48,013 bases of DNA, from NCBI GenBank assembly GCA_026399025.1, contig JAPLRU010000002.1:1-48013 (forward strand). The letters run 5' to 3'. The notes beneath the pieces are model-generated. The model ran no database searches. It was not told where the DNA came from and saw only the letters and a program-made list of their open reading frames with translations. The stretch comes from Methylobacter sp. (GTDB lineage Bacteria > Pseudomonadota > Gammaproteobacteria > Methylococcales > Methylomonadaceae). Position 1 is the stretch's first letter. Each line of letters starts with the position of its first letter. The translations under genes and the position numbers were made by a program. This document shows positions 1 to 7,890 of this stretch, one piece after another.

Positions 1-329
1 GGATGAGGGGATCAAATAAAGCTTTTTTCCTTATTTTTATTCTCCTCACCCCAACCCTCTCCAGCAGGATGCCTACATGGATGTAGGTAAGTAGAGCAAT
101 GCAGGAGCAATTGCCGAGAGGGAGCTTTTTTCTTAACTTAATGGCAGTGACGCTCCGGCGAGGGAACGATAGCGAGTCCATGCGTCGCTATATTAATTCC
201 AGACGCTATAATGCTCATAATCAATGCTGAAAAGGTATCGCTGCTGACAGCACTGACGAACGTAACAGGTAGGGCCATGCTTCAACGCCCGAATATATCG
301 AGTTTGCTTGATTAAAGCAGTGGCATTTA
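1..329. repeat. Spacer with composite hairpin repeat (copy A)
   Basis: No gene is visible here. Bases 1-62 are a unit that recurs inverted at 1747-1809. Bases about 43-126 begin with CCTCACCCCAACCCTCTCC, hold a palindrome of the form CCTACAT-gg-ATGTAGG, and close with GAGAGGGAG followed by a T run. The internal core of about 67 bases recurs in reverse orientation at about 8378-8444. The rest, about 130-329, shows nothing that I recognise. It may be a MITE-like or REP-like non-coding repeat. Confidence 0.7.
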
Positions 330-1415
330 TTAACCCATCACCACCGCTTTCCGCTTCGCTCCCCAATTCCCCGGTTTTTCATTAAATACCCCCGCACAAC
401 GCTGGCCGCAAAAACTGCAATTTCCCGACGCATCCAGATTCCACTCGGACAGCTCGTACCAATCACGGCCGATCAATAATTTTTTGCAATTGTGACAATA
501 GGTACTGCCTTTGGCTTTGTCATGCACGTTACCGACATAGGCATAATGCAGACCGTTTTTTACCGCACAAGCCTGGGCTTTTAATAAGGATGAAAGCGGC
601 GTAGGCGGCTTGTCGCGCATCTTCCAATCCGGGTGAAACGCAGTGAAATGTATCGGTACATCCGGCCCCAAATTTTCGACGACCCATTGAGTCATCGCTT
701 CCAATTCCGCGTCGGAGTCGTTCTCGTCGGGAATGATCAGGGTGGTCAGTTCCATCCAGACCGAGGTTTCATGTTTGATATATTTAATCGTTTCCAATAC
801 CGGTTGCAGATGCCCGCCGGCGATTTTGTAATAGAAGCGTTCGGAAAAAGCTTTTAAATCGATATTGACCGCATCCATCCATTGATAAAATTCGACTCTG
901 GGTTCCGCGCATACATAACCGGCGGATACCGCGACCGATTTTATGCCCAGACTTCGGCAAGCTTGAGCGGTATCAATCGCATACTCATGGAAAACCACCG
1001 GATCGTTATAGGTATAAGCGACGCTGTGGCAGCCGTTATCCTTTGCCGCCTGGGCAATCGCATCGGGCGACGCTTTGCTCGTTAAGGTATCCATTTGCCT
1101 GGATTTGCTGATGTCCCAATTCTGGCAAAAGTTGCAGGCCAAATTGCAACCGGCGGTGCCGAAAGAAAACACCGAGGTGCCGGGTAAAAAATGGTTCAGC
1201 GGTTTTTTTTCGATAGGATCAATCGCAAAGCCGCTGGAGCGGCCGTAACTGGTCATCACAATCCGGTCGTCCAGATTTTGTCTGACGAAGCACAAGCCGC
1301 GCTGGCCTTTGTGCAATTTGCAAAATCGGGGGCAAAGATCGCATTGCACCCGGCCATCGGCCAAAACATGCCAATAACGGGTTGTTACAGTATCTTGGCT
1401 AATAAATTCAGTCAT
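330..1415 (-). CDS. amrS: AmmeMemoRadiSam system radical SAM enzyme
   Basis: Radical S-adenosylmethionine enzyme of the three-gene AmmeMemoRadiSam system, whose reaction and substrate are not established. About 361 residues, cytosolic. The iron-sulfur motif CNLACNFC (CxxxCxxC) lies near residues 90-97. A cysteine-rich start (CDLCPRFC near residue 25, another Cys near 42) and two CxxC pairs near the C-terminus suggest extra metal sites. The ATG at 1415 is preferred to the one at 1421, because GGGAG sits at a proper distance only from the former. The two partner genes, amrB and amrA, lie just to the right on the opposite strand, which is strong support for the name. The gene is flanked by inverted copies of a repeat (1-62 and 1747-1809). 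Confidence 0.93.
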   Translation of the reverse strand: MTEFISQDTVTTRYWHVLADGRVQCDLCPRFCKLHKGQRGLCFVRQNLDDRIVMTSYGRSSGFAIDPIEKKPLNHFLPGTSVFSFGTAGCNLACNFCQNWDISKSRQMDTLTSKASPDAIAQAAKDNGCHSVAYTYNDPVVFHEYAIDTAQACRSLGIKSVAVSAGYVCAEPRVEFYQWMDAVNIDLKAFSERFYYKIAGGHLQPVLETIKYIKHETSVWMELTTLIIPDENDSDAELEAMTQWVVENLGPDVPIHFTAFHPDWKMRDKPPTPLSSLLKAQACAVKNGLHYAYVGNVHDKAKGSTYCHNCKKLLIGRDWYELSEWNLDASGNCSFCGQRCAGVFNEKPGNWGAKRKAVVMG

Positions 1416-1897
1416 TATCATTCTCCCGGTTTCGCTAATAAAGTGGGGCTTGTTTCAGTACCGCCGTCGTTCCGGCTAAGAAGCGGGCTACCTTTTCTAG
1501 CATGACTGATCAACGGCATAAAATAAATGATTTTTGTCGACCTAAGTAGTGATACTTATAGATGTCGGGGGAGCTTTAACCCTATCATGCCGCCCCACTG
1601 ATAAGACGTGGTTTGCGCTATAGCGTGGTTTTTATATTGTGATAATTAAATGTTACTATTTTGCGAACCAAAGCCCTCTCTCCCTTATAACCACGACCGG
1701 ATATAGAACCCGAAATTGATAAAGCGACGTAAAGCCCTCTCCAGCGGGAGAGGGTTGGGTGAGGGGAATCTAAAATAAGGAAAAAAGCTTATTTGAATCC
1801 CCCTCATCCCAACCTTCTCCCTGAGGGAGAAGGAGTAAATGTTATATTTCCGGCAATCGCTACCGCCTCGGGTAGTTATAAACAGCAGGACACGTTC
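1416..1897. repeat. Divergent spacer between amrS and amrB with hairpin repeats (copy B)
   Basis: No gene is supported. The spacer holds a tight hairpin, CCCTCTCC-agc-GGGAGAGGG, at about 1734-1754. This merges into a 63-base unit (1747-1809) that is the inverted copy of window bases 1-62. A further hairpin, CCTTCTCCctgaGGGAGAAGG, follows at about 1812-1832. Promoters for amrS (leftward) and amrB (rightward) should lie here, but none is convincing. Bases about 1500-1680 show nothing I recognise. Confidence 0.7.
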
Positions 1898-2677
1898 ATG
1901 AACAGACAGCCCGCCGTAGCAGGTTCTTTTTATCCGGCCAATCCGGAACAACTCCACTCGATGCTGGATCGGTATTTGAATGATGCGGCAAGCGATGAAA
2001 AAACGCCCAAAGCCATCATCGCGCCTCATGCCGGTTATATTTATTCCGGCCCGATTGCCGCGACCGCTTATGCACGCTTAAAACAAGCCCGTGACCGCAT
2101 AACCCGCGTGGTGCTTATCGGCCCTTCTCACCGTGTCGCGTTCAGAGGCTTGGCCGTGAGCGGAGCGGAAACCTTTACCACCCCATTGGGGAAGGTCCGT
2201 GTCGATCAGGCGGCGGTACAGGCTATAGCCCGGTTGCCTTTTGTCGAATACATCGAGCAAGCGCATGCCCATGAGCACAGCCTGGAAGTGCATTTGCCTT
2301 TTTTGCAGGAAGTATTGGATGACTTTGCGATTGTGCCCATTGTGGCCGGCAATGCGTCGCCGGAACAAGTCAGCCAAGTGCTGGCTGTGCTGTGGGGCGG
2401 AGCTGAAACATTGATTGTGATCAGTTCCGACCTAAGCCATTATCATGATTACCTAACCGCTCAGCGGATGGATAAGTCCACCAGCCAAGCCATAGAACAA
2501 TTGCAATATGAGCGGCTCGACTCGGAATCGGCCTGCGGCAAAGTGCCGGTCAGCGGATTGCTAAAACTGGCACGAGAGAAATCGCTGTCAATCACAACAA
2601 TAGACTTGCGCAACTCCGGCGATACGGCCGGCGATAAATCTCGCGTAGTAGGGTATGGAGCTTATGTCATTGAATAA
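1898..2677 (+). CDS. amrB: AmmeMemoRadiSam system protein B (MEMO1 family)
   Basis: MEMO1-family protein of 259 residues, related to nonheme-iron dioxygenases of the LigB type; its bacterial substrate is unknown. The N-terminal RQPAVAGSFYP, then APHAGYIYSGP, GPSHR, HSLEVHLPFLQ and SSDLSHY are the family's conserved blocks and contain the candidate metal-binding histidines. The reading frame stays open upstream to 1793, but that part lies in repeat DNA, and the family normally begins with the RQPAVAG segment, so the ATG at 1898 is chosen (AGGA lies about 11 bases upstream). It overlaps the start of amrA, which implies translational coupling. Confidence 0.93.
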   Translation: MNRQPAVAGSFYPANPEQLHSMLDRYLNDAASDEKTPKAIIAPHAGYIYSGPIAATAYARLKQARDRITRVVLIGPSHRVAFRGLAVSGAETFTTPLGKVRVDQAAVQAIARLPFVEYIEQAHAHEHSLEVHLPFLQEVLDDFAIVPIVAGNASPEQVSQVLAVLWGGAETLIVISSDLSHYHDYLTAQRMDKSTSQAIEQLQYERLDSESACGKVPVSGLLKLAREKSLSITTIDLRNSGDTAGDKSRVVGYGAYVIE

Positions 2678-3221
2678 TGCCCATCGGCAGTTATTATTGG
2701 ATTTGGCCGGAAACTCTATCGTGCACGGCTTGCAAACAGGTCGGCCGTTAGCGGTCAACTTGGACGATTATCCGGAAGAATTGAAGGCTCTGCGCGCTAC
2801 GTTTGTTACCTTAGAGATCAATCACCAACTGCGCGGCTGTATCGGCATGTTGGAAGCGATCAGACCGCTGGCCGAGGATATTGCTGAAAATGCATTTTCA
2901 GCCGCATTTAGAGATCGGCGCTTTCCACCGTTGGAAGCGCGTGAACTGTCTGAACTGGGCATCCATTTATCGATACTCACGCCTGCTGAGCCGATGTTGT
3001 TCAGTTCCGAGCTGGATTTGCTAGGTCAGTTGCAGCCCGGTATTGATGGTTTGATTTTACAAGAAGGCAAGCGGCGCGGCACTTTTTTGCCGTCGGTTTG
3101 GCAATCATTGCCGGAGCCTGAGCAATTTTTACGGCATTTAAAATACAAAGCCGGATTAGCGCCGGATTATTGGTCGAAAACGCTACAGATTTATCGGTAT
3201 ACGACCGAAATAATCAAGTGA
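2664..3221 (+). CDS. amrA: AmmeMemoRadiSam system protein A (AMMECR1 family)
   Basis: AMMECR1-domain protein of about 185 residues. The hallmark LRGCIG motif lies near residue 54, followed by the conserved AFRDRRFPPL block. The biochemical role is unknown; the family recurs with MEMO and radical SAM partners, as here. Two in-frame starts exist, ATG 2655 and ATG 2664. The latter is preferred because GGAG lies seven bases before it. Either start overlaps the end of amrB, so the two are one transcription unit. A strong hairpin with a T-rich tail follows at 3284-3319. Confidence 0.93.
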   Translation: MSLNNAHRQLLLDLAGNSIVHGLQTGRPLAVNLDDYPEELKALRATFVTLEINHQLRGCIGMLEAIRPLAEDIAENAFSAAFRDRRFPPLEARELSELGIHLSILTPAEPMLFSSELDLLGQLQPGIDGLILQEGKRRGTFLPSVWQSLPEPEQFLRHLKYKAGLAPDYWSKTLQIYRYTTEIIK

Positions 3222-3283
3222 AATGCTTTTTGCCGTTTTCCAAGGTTATCGACAATGATTGAATTAGGCGGCTTTCCGAGCGG

Positions 3284-3319
3284 GAGCGGAGCAAGCATTG
3301 GCTTCGGCTCCGCTCTTTA
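3284..3319 (+). terminator. Intrinsic terminator after amrB-amrA
   Basis: Nine-base stem GAGCGGAGC / GCTCCGCTC with an inner AAGC-attg-GCTT stem, followed by TTTAT. It stands about 60 bases past the amrA stop and reads as a rho-independent terminator for the plus-strand pair. Confidence 0.7.
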
Positions 3320-3331
3320 TGAAAGGGTTCA

Positions 3332-3439
3332 CTAACTCTCAAGGTCAACACAATGTAAATAAGTGTTACGATCAAAAAGCAGCACTATCATTAATGTCAG
3401 TTGAACGATGATGTTAAATATCCATGCTATGTTTTTCAT
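3332..3439 (-). CDS. Possible 35-residue membrane peptide
   Basis: Tiny ORF of 35 residues starting MKNIAWIFNIIVQ. Residues about 5-23 are almost entirely hydrophobic and could form one membrane helix; the tail is short and mixed. A GAGG box lies 8 bases before this ATG, and an alternative in-frame ATG exists at 3445. It stands alone, between the amrA terminator and exbD. I do not recognise a family. The hydrophobic stretch plus a correctly placed ribosome binding site is the only support, so it could be chance. Confidence 0.3.
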   Translation of the reverse strand: MKNIAWIFNIIVQLTLMIVLLFDRNTYLHCVDLES

Positions 3440-3445
3440 GATCAT

Positions 3446-3808
3446 GTCCTCAAGTCGAATTAATTTATCTGGGTGCGATAACATCTTGTCTTTATTATCG
3501 GCCGACGTTGGTTTTATTAAACCGCTGCCAACCGGTAACTGCTCAATAACACCTTAAGTGGAAAGACATAGACAGTTTACCGACTGATTTCCGTATTGCT
3601 TAAAATTAAGTGGTTTAGTTGCATAAATTTTAAAGCATAAAAAGCGCCATTTATTTAATTCGATGACTTAACAGTATGTTAGGTTTTGAGCGGCATCAAG
3701 GCTCGAACGTATTGTAATGAATGCAGGTTAGCGTCGAAAATTAGCCCTGCCTCTGGCAAAGAAGCCTCATGGGCAAAGGGGCATGATCTCGGCAATTTGG
3801 AAGCCGTT
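3446..3808. other. Non-coding spacer downstream of exbD
   Basis: AT-rich spacer between the possible 35-residue peptide and the 3' end of exbD. An imperfect GGTTTtattAAACC hairpin lies near 3510-3525. No convincing gene or terminator was found. Confidence 0.5.
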
Positions 3809-4219
3809 CTACCGCTCCACCGTCACGAACGCTATTTTAGTAATGCCGGCATGTTGTACCGCCGCCATGACTTCGGCGACTTTAGAATAAACCACATCTT
3901 GATCCGCGTATAAATGCAGGCCGATTTCAGGGTCTTTTACCAGCTCAGCCTTTAATGCCGCTTCCAAGGCGTTAAGATCGGCGTGCGGAAGCTTATTTAA
4001 CGTAATCCCACCGTGCGCGTCGATGCCGAGTTGCAACGGCTGTTGTTTAACATCCGCAGTGGTTTCGGCGGTTTTCGGCAAAGTCACATGCACCGATTGC
4101 GTGAGTAACGGTGCGGTCACCAATAAAATAATCACCAACACCAGCATGACATCGACGAGAGGCGTGACGTTGATTTCGCTCATCGCGCTTTCGTCTTCCG
4201 ATTGCGGTTTAAAAGCCAT
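3809..4219 (-). CDS. exbD: Biopolymer transport protein ExbD/TolR
   Basis: Inner-membrane subunit of the proton-driven ExbB-ExbD motor that energises TonB. 136 residues, the usual size. A short cytoplasmic N-terminus with the family motif SEINVTPLVDVMLVLVI contains the membrane aspartate (LVDVML) that takes part in proton conduction. One transmembrane helix follows at about residues 20-42, then a periplasmic domain. Start ATG 4219 has AAGGAG upstream, overlapping the exbB stop region. With tonB and exbB just upstream it is assigned to a TonB rather than a Tol system, since no tolA, tolB or pal is nearby. Confidence 0.93.
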   Translation of the reverse strand: MAFKPQSEDESAMSEINVTPLVDVMLVLVIILLVTAPLLTQSVHVTLPKTAETTADVKQQPLQLGIDAHGGITLNKLPHADLNALEAALKAELVKDPEIGLHLYADQDVVYSKVAEVMAAVQHAGITKIAFVTVER

Positions 4220-4221
4220 GT

Positions 4222-4887
4222 TTACTCCTTATCGATAGCGTTCGCGCTTAACGCGATGTGCATAAAGCTGACCACAAAATTTTCCAGACCGACGCGTTGC
4301 TGCTTGACCCGGCGTAAGAAAAAGTTATAAGCCAATACCGCCGGCACCGCGACCGCGATACCGATCGCCGTGGCGACCAAGGCGTCGCCGATCGGGCCTG
4401 CGACCACATCAAGGCTGGTCGAACCGCTTGCGGTAATATCATGCATCGCGTGCATGATGCCTAAAACGGTACCGAACAAGCCGACGAATGGCGCCGTGCT
4501 GCCGATACTGGCCAGCAGCGTCAGGCCGCTGTCCATCATCTGCTGTTCTTGCTGCATTTGCACAAGTAACGCGTGTTCCAACAACTCGGATGGAACGCCG
4601 CAATATTTGAGGTTTTTGCCGACGGCTTGCCGGCTTTCGTCGATCCAGGCAAAGCCTCGCCGGGCAATACGCGCTTGCGGACCTTTGGCTATCTCGTTAG
4701 GCAAGTTTTTTGCCTGCTCCAGATCGGGCGCATCCCAAAATGCCTGATTGAAGCGCCGGTTATACTGAGTATTCTTGATGAATTGCCACGTTTTAAACAG
4801 AATCAGCGTCCATGTCGCCACCGAAAAGGCCACTAAAGTATATAAAGTCCCGTCGATAATAATTTCCGGCGAAAGATGGTAAGGCAT
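4222..4887 (-). CDS. exbB: MotA/TolQ/ExbB proton channel family protein
   Basis: Inner-membrane channel subunit that pairs with ExbD. 221 residues, with one N-terminal membrane segment (about 10-30) and two more in the C-terminal half. Between the latter are the conserved blocks GSTAPFVGLFGTVLGIMHA and GPIGDALVATAIGIAVAVPA, typical of MotA/TolQ/ExbB proteins. Start ATG 4887 has AAGGAG at a good distance. It precedes exbD by only two bases, so the two are co-translated. tonB lies 156 bases upstream, across a spacer that carries a hairpin repeat. Confidence 0.94.
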   Translation of the reverse strand: MPYHLSPEIIIDGTLYTLVAFSVATWTLILFKTWQFIKNTQYNRRFNQAFWDAPDLEQAKNLPNEIAKGPQARIARRGFAWIDESRQAVGKNLKYCGVPSELLEHALLVQMQQEQQMMDSGLTLLASIGSTAPFVGLFGTVLGIMHAMHDITASGSTSLDVVAGPIGDALVATAIGIAVAVPAVLAYNFFLRRVKQQRVGLENFVVSFMHIALSANAIDKE

Positions 4888-4982
4888 TAAAGTCTCCTTG
4901 TTAGGTATTCAAAATAAAATTCAGGGATTCGGTCTCAAACTCCTCGTAATTTTTTATTAGTTACAAGGCTGAGAACTTTTAT

Positions 4983-5037
4983 TCACCACGAAGGCACGAA
5001 GAACACGAAGAAATAAAACTTCGTACCTTCGCGGTGA
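4983..5037. repeat. REP-like hairpin repeat (tonB-exbB spacer)
   Basis: Long imperfect palindrome whose left arm reads TCACCACGAAGGCACGAAG and whose right arm reads CTTCGTACCTTCGCGGTGA. Related hairpins occur at 8251-8294 and 10081-10130. In transcripts it would form a stem between tonB and exbB and could set relative expression or RNA stability. Confidence 0.75.
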
Positions 5038-5043
5038 TGATTT

Positions 5044-5856
5044 TTATCGGGTTAATTTAAATTGCAGCGTTTGAACGGCGCGTTGTTCAACAGCGACACC
5101 GTTAACTATTTTCTCTTTAAAAGTCCATTGGTTAATCGCTTTTAACGCGGCATCATTAAAAATTTCCGCGGGTTCCGCCTCAACCACGACGGCATTTTCA
5201 ACATTGCCGTCAGTGGTAATCGTAAATTCGATTTTAACCCAGCCTTCGATATGACGGTCGGCGGCACGAGGCGGATATTTCGGCGGAATCCGTTGCAACG
5301 GAATGACGCCGCTGCTGATTTTCGGCTCATGGCTGACCACAGCGGGCGCGGGCTGGCTCGCGGCAGGCGGCGTGACAACCGGCGTTACCGGAGGCGCGGC
5401 CGGGCTGGGAGGCGACGGTTTGGCTTCAACAATCGGTTGCGGCTTTGGCAATTCCGCCGGTTTAGGAATCACCGGCAGTGTTTTTTTGACCTGTTTTTGC
5501 ACCGGTTTCGGCGTGGGCTGCTTTTTCGGCGGTTCAGGTTTTGGCGGTGCGGGCGGCGCAGGTGGCGTAACCGGCGCTTTTGGCGTCGGCTGCGAAAGTA
5601 GCGAAACTTCCATCATCACCTGAGCCGGTGTTGGAGGCGGTAGATTCGGTTTTAACAACCAAAAACCAAGCCATAAGTGCAATAGCACCACTAAAACCAG
5701 CATTCCTCCGATAACGCGTGGGTGTTCCGCGTCGGCGGTTGCGGATAATGTTGGCTTCTGCGGCACTACCGGACTCTCCGCGTTATCCAAAGGTGTTAAA
5801 TGACGGTTAGACAAGCCGGTTTCGTGACTGTTCAATAATGGTGATTTCTTAAACAT
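5044..5856 (-). CDS. tonB: Energy transducer TonB
   Basis: Periplasm-spanning protein that carries ExbB/ExbD energy to outer-membrane TonB-dependent receptors. About 270 residues from the chosen ATG at 5856. Order of parts: cytoplasmic N-terminus, one membrane anchor (about residues 53-72, ending WLLKPNLPP), a long Pro/Lys-rich spacer with repeated KP and PP units (about 75-175), and the C-terminal TonB domain with PPKYPPRAADRHIEGWVKIEF. The frame is open upstream to 5958, but that extension overlaps the end of the DedA gene and does not look like protein, so it is excluded. No strong ribosome site is visible at either start. Confidence 0.92.
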   Translation of the reverse strand: MFKKSPLLNSHETGLSNRHLTPLDNAESPVVPQKPTLSATADAEHPRVIGGMLVLVVLLHLWLGFWLLKPNLPPPTPAQVMMEVSLLSQPTPKAPVTPPAPPAPPKPEPPKKQPTPKPVQKQVKKTLPVIPKPAELPKPQPIVEAKPSPPSPAAPPVTPVVTPPAASQPAPAVVSHEPKISSGVIPLQRIPPKYPPRAADRHIEGWVKIEFTITTDGNVENAVVVEAEPAEIFNDAALKAINQWTFKEKIVNGVAVEQRAVQTLQFKLTR

Positions 5857-5917
5857 TAATGCTGCGTTTGTTATGCTCAAAATCCGGATAAAGACCTGAA
5901 ACGTGCATAGAAAAAAT

Positions 5918-6574
5918 TTAGGCGGATTGTGTTTGTTTGAGTAGTTTAATTCTTGCAAACTGCCAAATCATGGGCATGATCGATACGAAAACAATGCCTA
6001 AAACAATTTTCTCGAAATTGTGTTTGACCCACTCATTTGAGCCGAGAAAATATCCCGCCAAGCTGATGCTGGTCACCCATAATGTCGCGCCGATGATGCA
6101 AAAAGTGATGTATTTGGTGTATTTCATGCTGCCCGCTCCGGCCACAAAAGGGGCAATGGTGCGGACGATAGGGATAAAACGGGCAATGATAACAGCTTTG
6201 CCGCCATGTTTTTCGTAGAATTCTTCGGTTTGGGTGATGTATTCCCGCTTAAAAAACAAAATTTGTTGTTTGGATTTGACGAAATTGCCGAAATGTTTGC
6301 CGATGAAATGGTTGACGTTATCGCCGAGCAAAGCCGCACCGATGAGAAGCGGAATGATGATTTGAATATCCAATTTCCCGGTCGACGACGCCAGCAGACC
6401 GACCGCGAACAGTAAAGAGTCGCCAGGCAGTAGCGGCATCACGATTAAGCCGGTTTCGACAAAAATAATCGTCGCTATAATCGCATAGGTAAACATCTCG
6501 TAATGCGTCAAGAAATCTTGCAGAGTGGTAAGAGGATCTCTAAGTAAATGTAATAAGAAGTAAATAATATCCAT
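5918..6574 (-). CDS. DedA family membrane protein (VTT domain)
   Basis: Polytopic inner-membrane protein of 218 residues in the DedA/SNARE-associated family, resembling E. coli YqjA/YghB. Members have been linked to lipid-carrier flipping and membrane-potential homeostasis. Visible blocks are LLPGDSLLFAVGLLA near residue 48, a GDNVNHFIGKHFG segment, and the diagnostic ARFIPIVRTIAPFVAGAGSM near residues 130-150. Several hydrophobic helices follow. It is the first gene of a minus-strand run with tonB, exbB and exbD, separated from tonB by about 60 bases; whether the promoter is shared is not clear. Confidence 0.92.
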   Translation of the reverse strand: MDIIYFLLHLLRDPLTTLQDFLTHYEMFTYAIIATIIFVETGLIVMPLLPGDSLLFAVGLLASSTGKLDIQIIIPLLIGAALLGDNVNHFIGKHFGNFVKSKQQILFFKREYITQTEEFYEKHGGKAVIIARFIPIVRTIAPFVAGAGSMKYTKYITFCIIGATLWVTSISLAGYFLGSNEWVKHNFEKIVLGIVFVSIMPMIWQFARIKLLKQTQSA

Positions 6575-7037
6575 AATGATGAGCCCTTATATCGTTAAAA
6601 ATGGATAAGCATAAAGTACGCTTCAAAACTTGACGACTGTTTATTATTACTTAAATTTAAGCGCTGCTGTTTATGGCCTTTTGAATGGGTCGTATAAAGT
6701 TATTCGTGCTAACAGTAACAAGCGCTCCGCCATCGATACTGCGACGAACGGAAAAACATGCCAATAACAGCATCTGCATGCCGTGTGCGCTAAAATGCGT
6801 AAGGATGTGTTGAAGGAAACAAGGCACTCGCTTGATTTTTAGTGTGTCGAAAAACTTTTTAGTCGGCGGTCAAAGCTATCTGTAAATAGTGCAAGGCCTG
6901 TCGAGAATCAAGACCGGAGATTGAAGCGCCGCACACGGAATCGAGTCGGGCTGTTAGAGAGGTTTTTTCTGCGCAGCTAAGGTTTTTTGCTGAACAGGGG
7001 GATTGAAAATAAGGGAGGAGGAGGAGTCGGCCAGTGT
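6575..7037. other. Spacer between DedA gene and secreted-protein gene
   Basis: About 460 bases with no supportable gene. A leftward frame at 6859-7128 overlaps the next gene and has no family features. The stretch should hold the promoter of the DedA-tonB group, but no clear -35/-10 pair was found. Nothing else recognised. Confidence 0.5.
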
Positions 7038-7400
7038 TTAATAATGATATTGAAGGCCGCATTTTCCAAACAATCGATTGCTGAGCGGTACATCGTCTAA
7101 AGTATTCTGAATGACATCCATATTGCAACGTACTTTAACGGGTGGGCTTTTTAATGCTGACGTTTGGGTTTCATTGTTATTACGCACCGCTACGTTTTGG
7201 TTAATTGATGGGCTTGATTTTTCTGCCCTAAACTCTTGGTCAGGCAGAGTTAGTATCAAATCGGAAGGCGGATCGTATTTATCGAATGCCTTCTGACTGC
7301 CGGCATGTGCAGGTAGTGAGCACAAAAAAACAAAACTGACGCCGACTAATACCCGTCCGGCTACACTCAATAACATTTTCAAGAAAATAACTATTTCCAT
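7038..7400 (-). CDS. Hypothetical small secreted protein
   Basis: 120-residue protein with a clear Sec signal peptide: a hydrophobic core LLSVAGRVLVGVSFVFLCS and a cleavage-like AHA-G site near residue 33. The mature part is about 87 residues, polar, with two cysteines near the C-terminus (CNMD... and ...GKCGLQYHY) that could pair in the periplasm. GGAAG lies upstream of ATG 7400, and a TATAAT box lies at 7429-7434, 29 bases before the start, with no good -35 box. I recognise no family. Export to the periplasm is the only function-level inference. Confidence 0.6.
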   Translation of the reverse strand: MEIVIFLKMLLSVAGRVLVGVSFVFLCSLPAHAGSQKAFDKYDPPSDLILTLPDQEFRAEKSSPSINQNVAVRNNNETQTSALKSPPVKVRCNMDVIQNTLDDVPLSNRLFGKCGLQYHY

Positions 7401-7593
7401 AATTTTTTCTTCCGATCTAATCTCAAATATTATAAAGGCTAGACAATATACCCGAAAAAATCAATAGGACGATTCTCTGTTAACTCAATTTCAGAGCGTG
7501 GATTAAATAGTATCGTCGACTTCAACGCGGCAGTTTTTAACTTTGCGGTTTAATCCGAACAGGCCTGTCATACCGGGCTTTAACCGACAACAC

Positions 7594-7744
7594 TGTTGAC
7601 TTAAGCATTGGTCGGACTTGATCCGAGCAGGGCTGACAATGGCGTCGAGCCGTTTCCGGAGCGAAGCCGAATCGAACAATTGGCTTATAGCCGCTTGGCT
7701 TGCAGCTTCGCTCAGGCAACGGGCTGCTCTCGTTTAAGTCAACA
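7594..7744. repeat. MITE-like element with 11-base inverted ends
   Basis: TGTTGACTTAA at 7594-7604 is matched exactly by its reverse complement TTAAGTCAACA at 7734-7744. The 151-base interval has no supported coding frame. The layout (short, non-coding, inverted ends) resembles a miniature transposable element. No second copy is seen in the window, so mobility is not shown. Confidence 0.4.
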
Positions 7745-7791
7745 ATATTGGCCTTGGCCGTAGGAAATACCTAACTTACTGGGTGCCGTTT

Positions 7792-7890
7792 TTATGAGTT
7801 TGATTCGTCGGCCATTATTTTTTTGATAAAAACATGGGCATAAAAAACAGCTACGCAAAAAACACTGGTCAATACAATTTCTTCTATCAT
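7792..7890 (-). CDS. Possible 32-residue membrane peptide
   Basis: Tiny ORF of 32 residues starting MIEEIVLTSVFCVAVFY and ending with a charged KKIMADESNS tail. Residues about 5-23 could form one membrane helix, with an acidic N-terminus and a basic end to the helix. An AGAGAA box lies about ten bases upstream of the ATG. I recognise no family, and the surroundings are repeat-rich spacer. Support is limited to the hydrophobic profile and a weak ribosome site. Confidence 0.3.
   Translation of the reverse strand: MIEEIVLTSVFCVAVFYAHVFIKKIMADESNS

Noticed and set aside
1685-2029. 114-residue minus-strand frame over the amrB start
   Set aside because: Composed of hairpin repeat plus antisense amrB.
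4219-4222. Tol system instead of TonB system
   Set aside because: The third gene has the Pro-rich spacer and TonB C-terminal domain, and tolA, tolB and pal are absent.
5251-5623. Long Arg- or Gly-rich plus-strand frames opposite tonB
   Set aside because: They are mirror images of the Pro/Lys-rich tonB spacer; composition explains the open frames.
6859-7128. 89-residue minus-strand frame
   Set aside because: Overlaps the gene with a clear signal peptide in another frame and has no signature of its own.
7537-7719. 60-residue minus-strand frame
   Set aside because: Lies inside the element with inverted ends; no hydrophobic or family features and no ribosome site.
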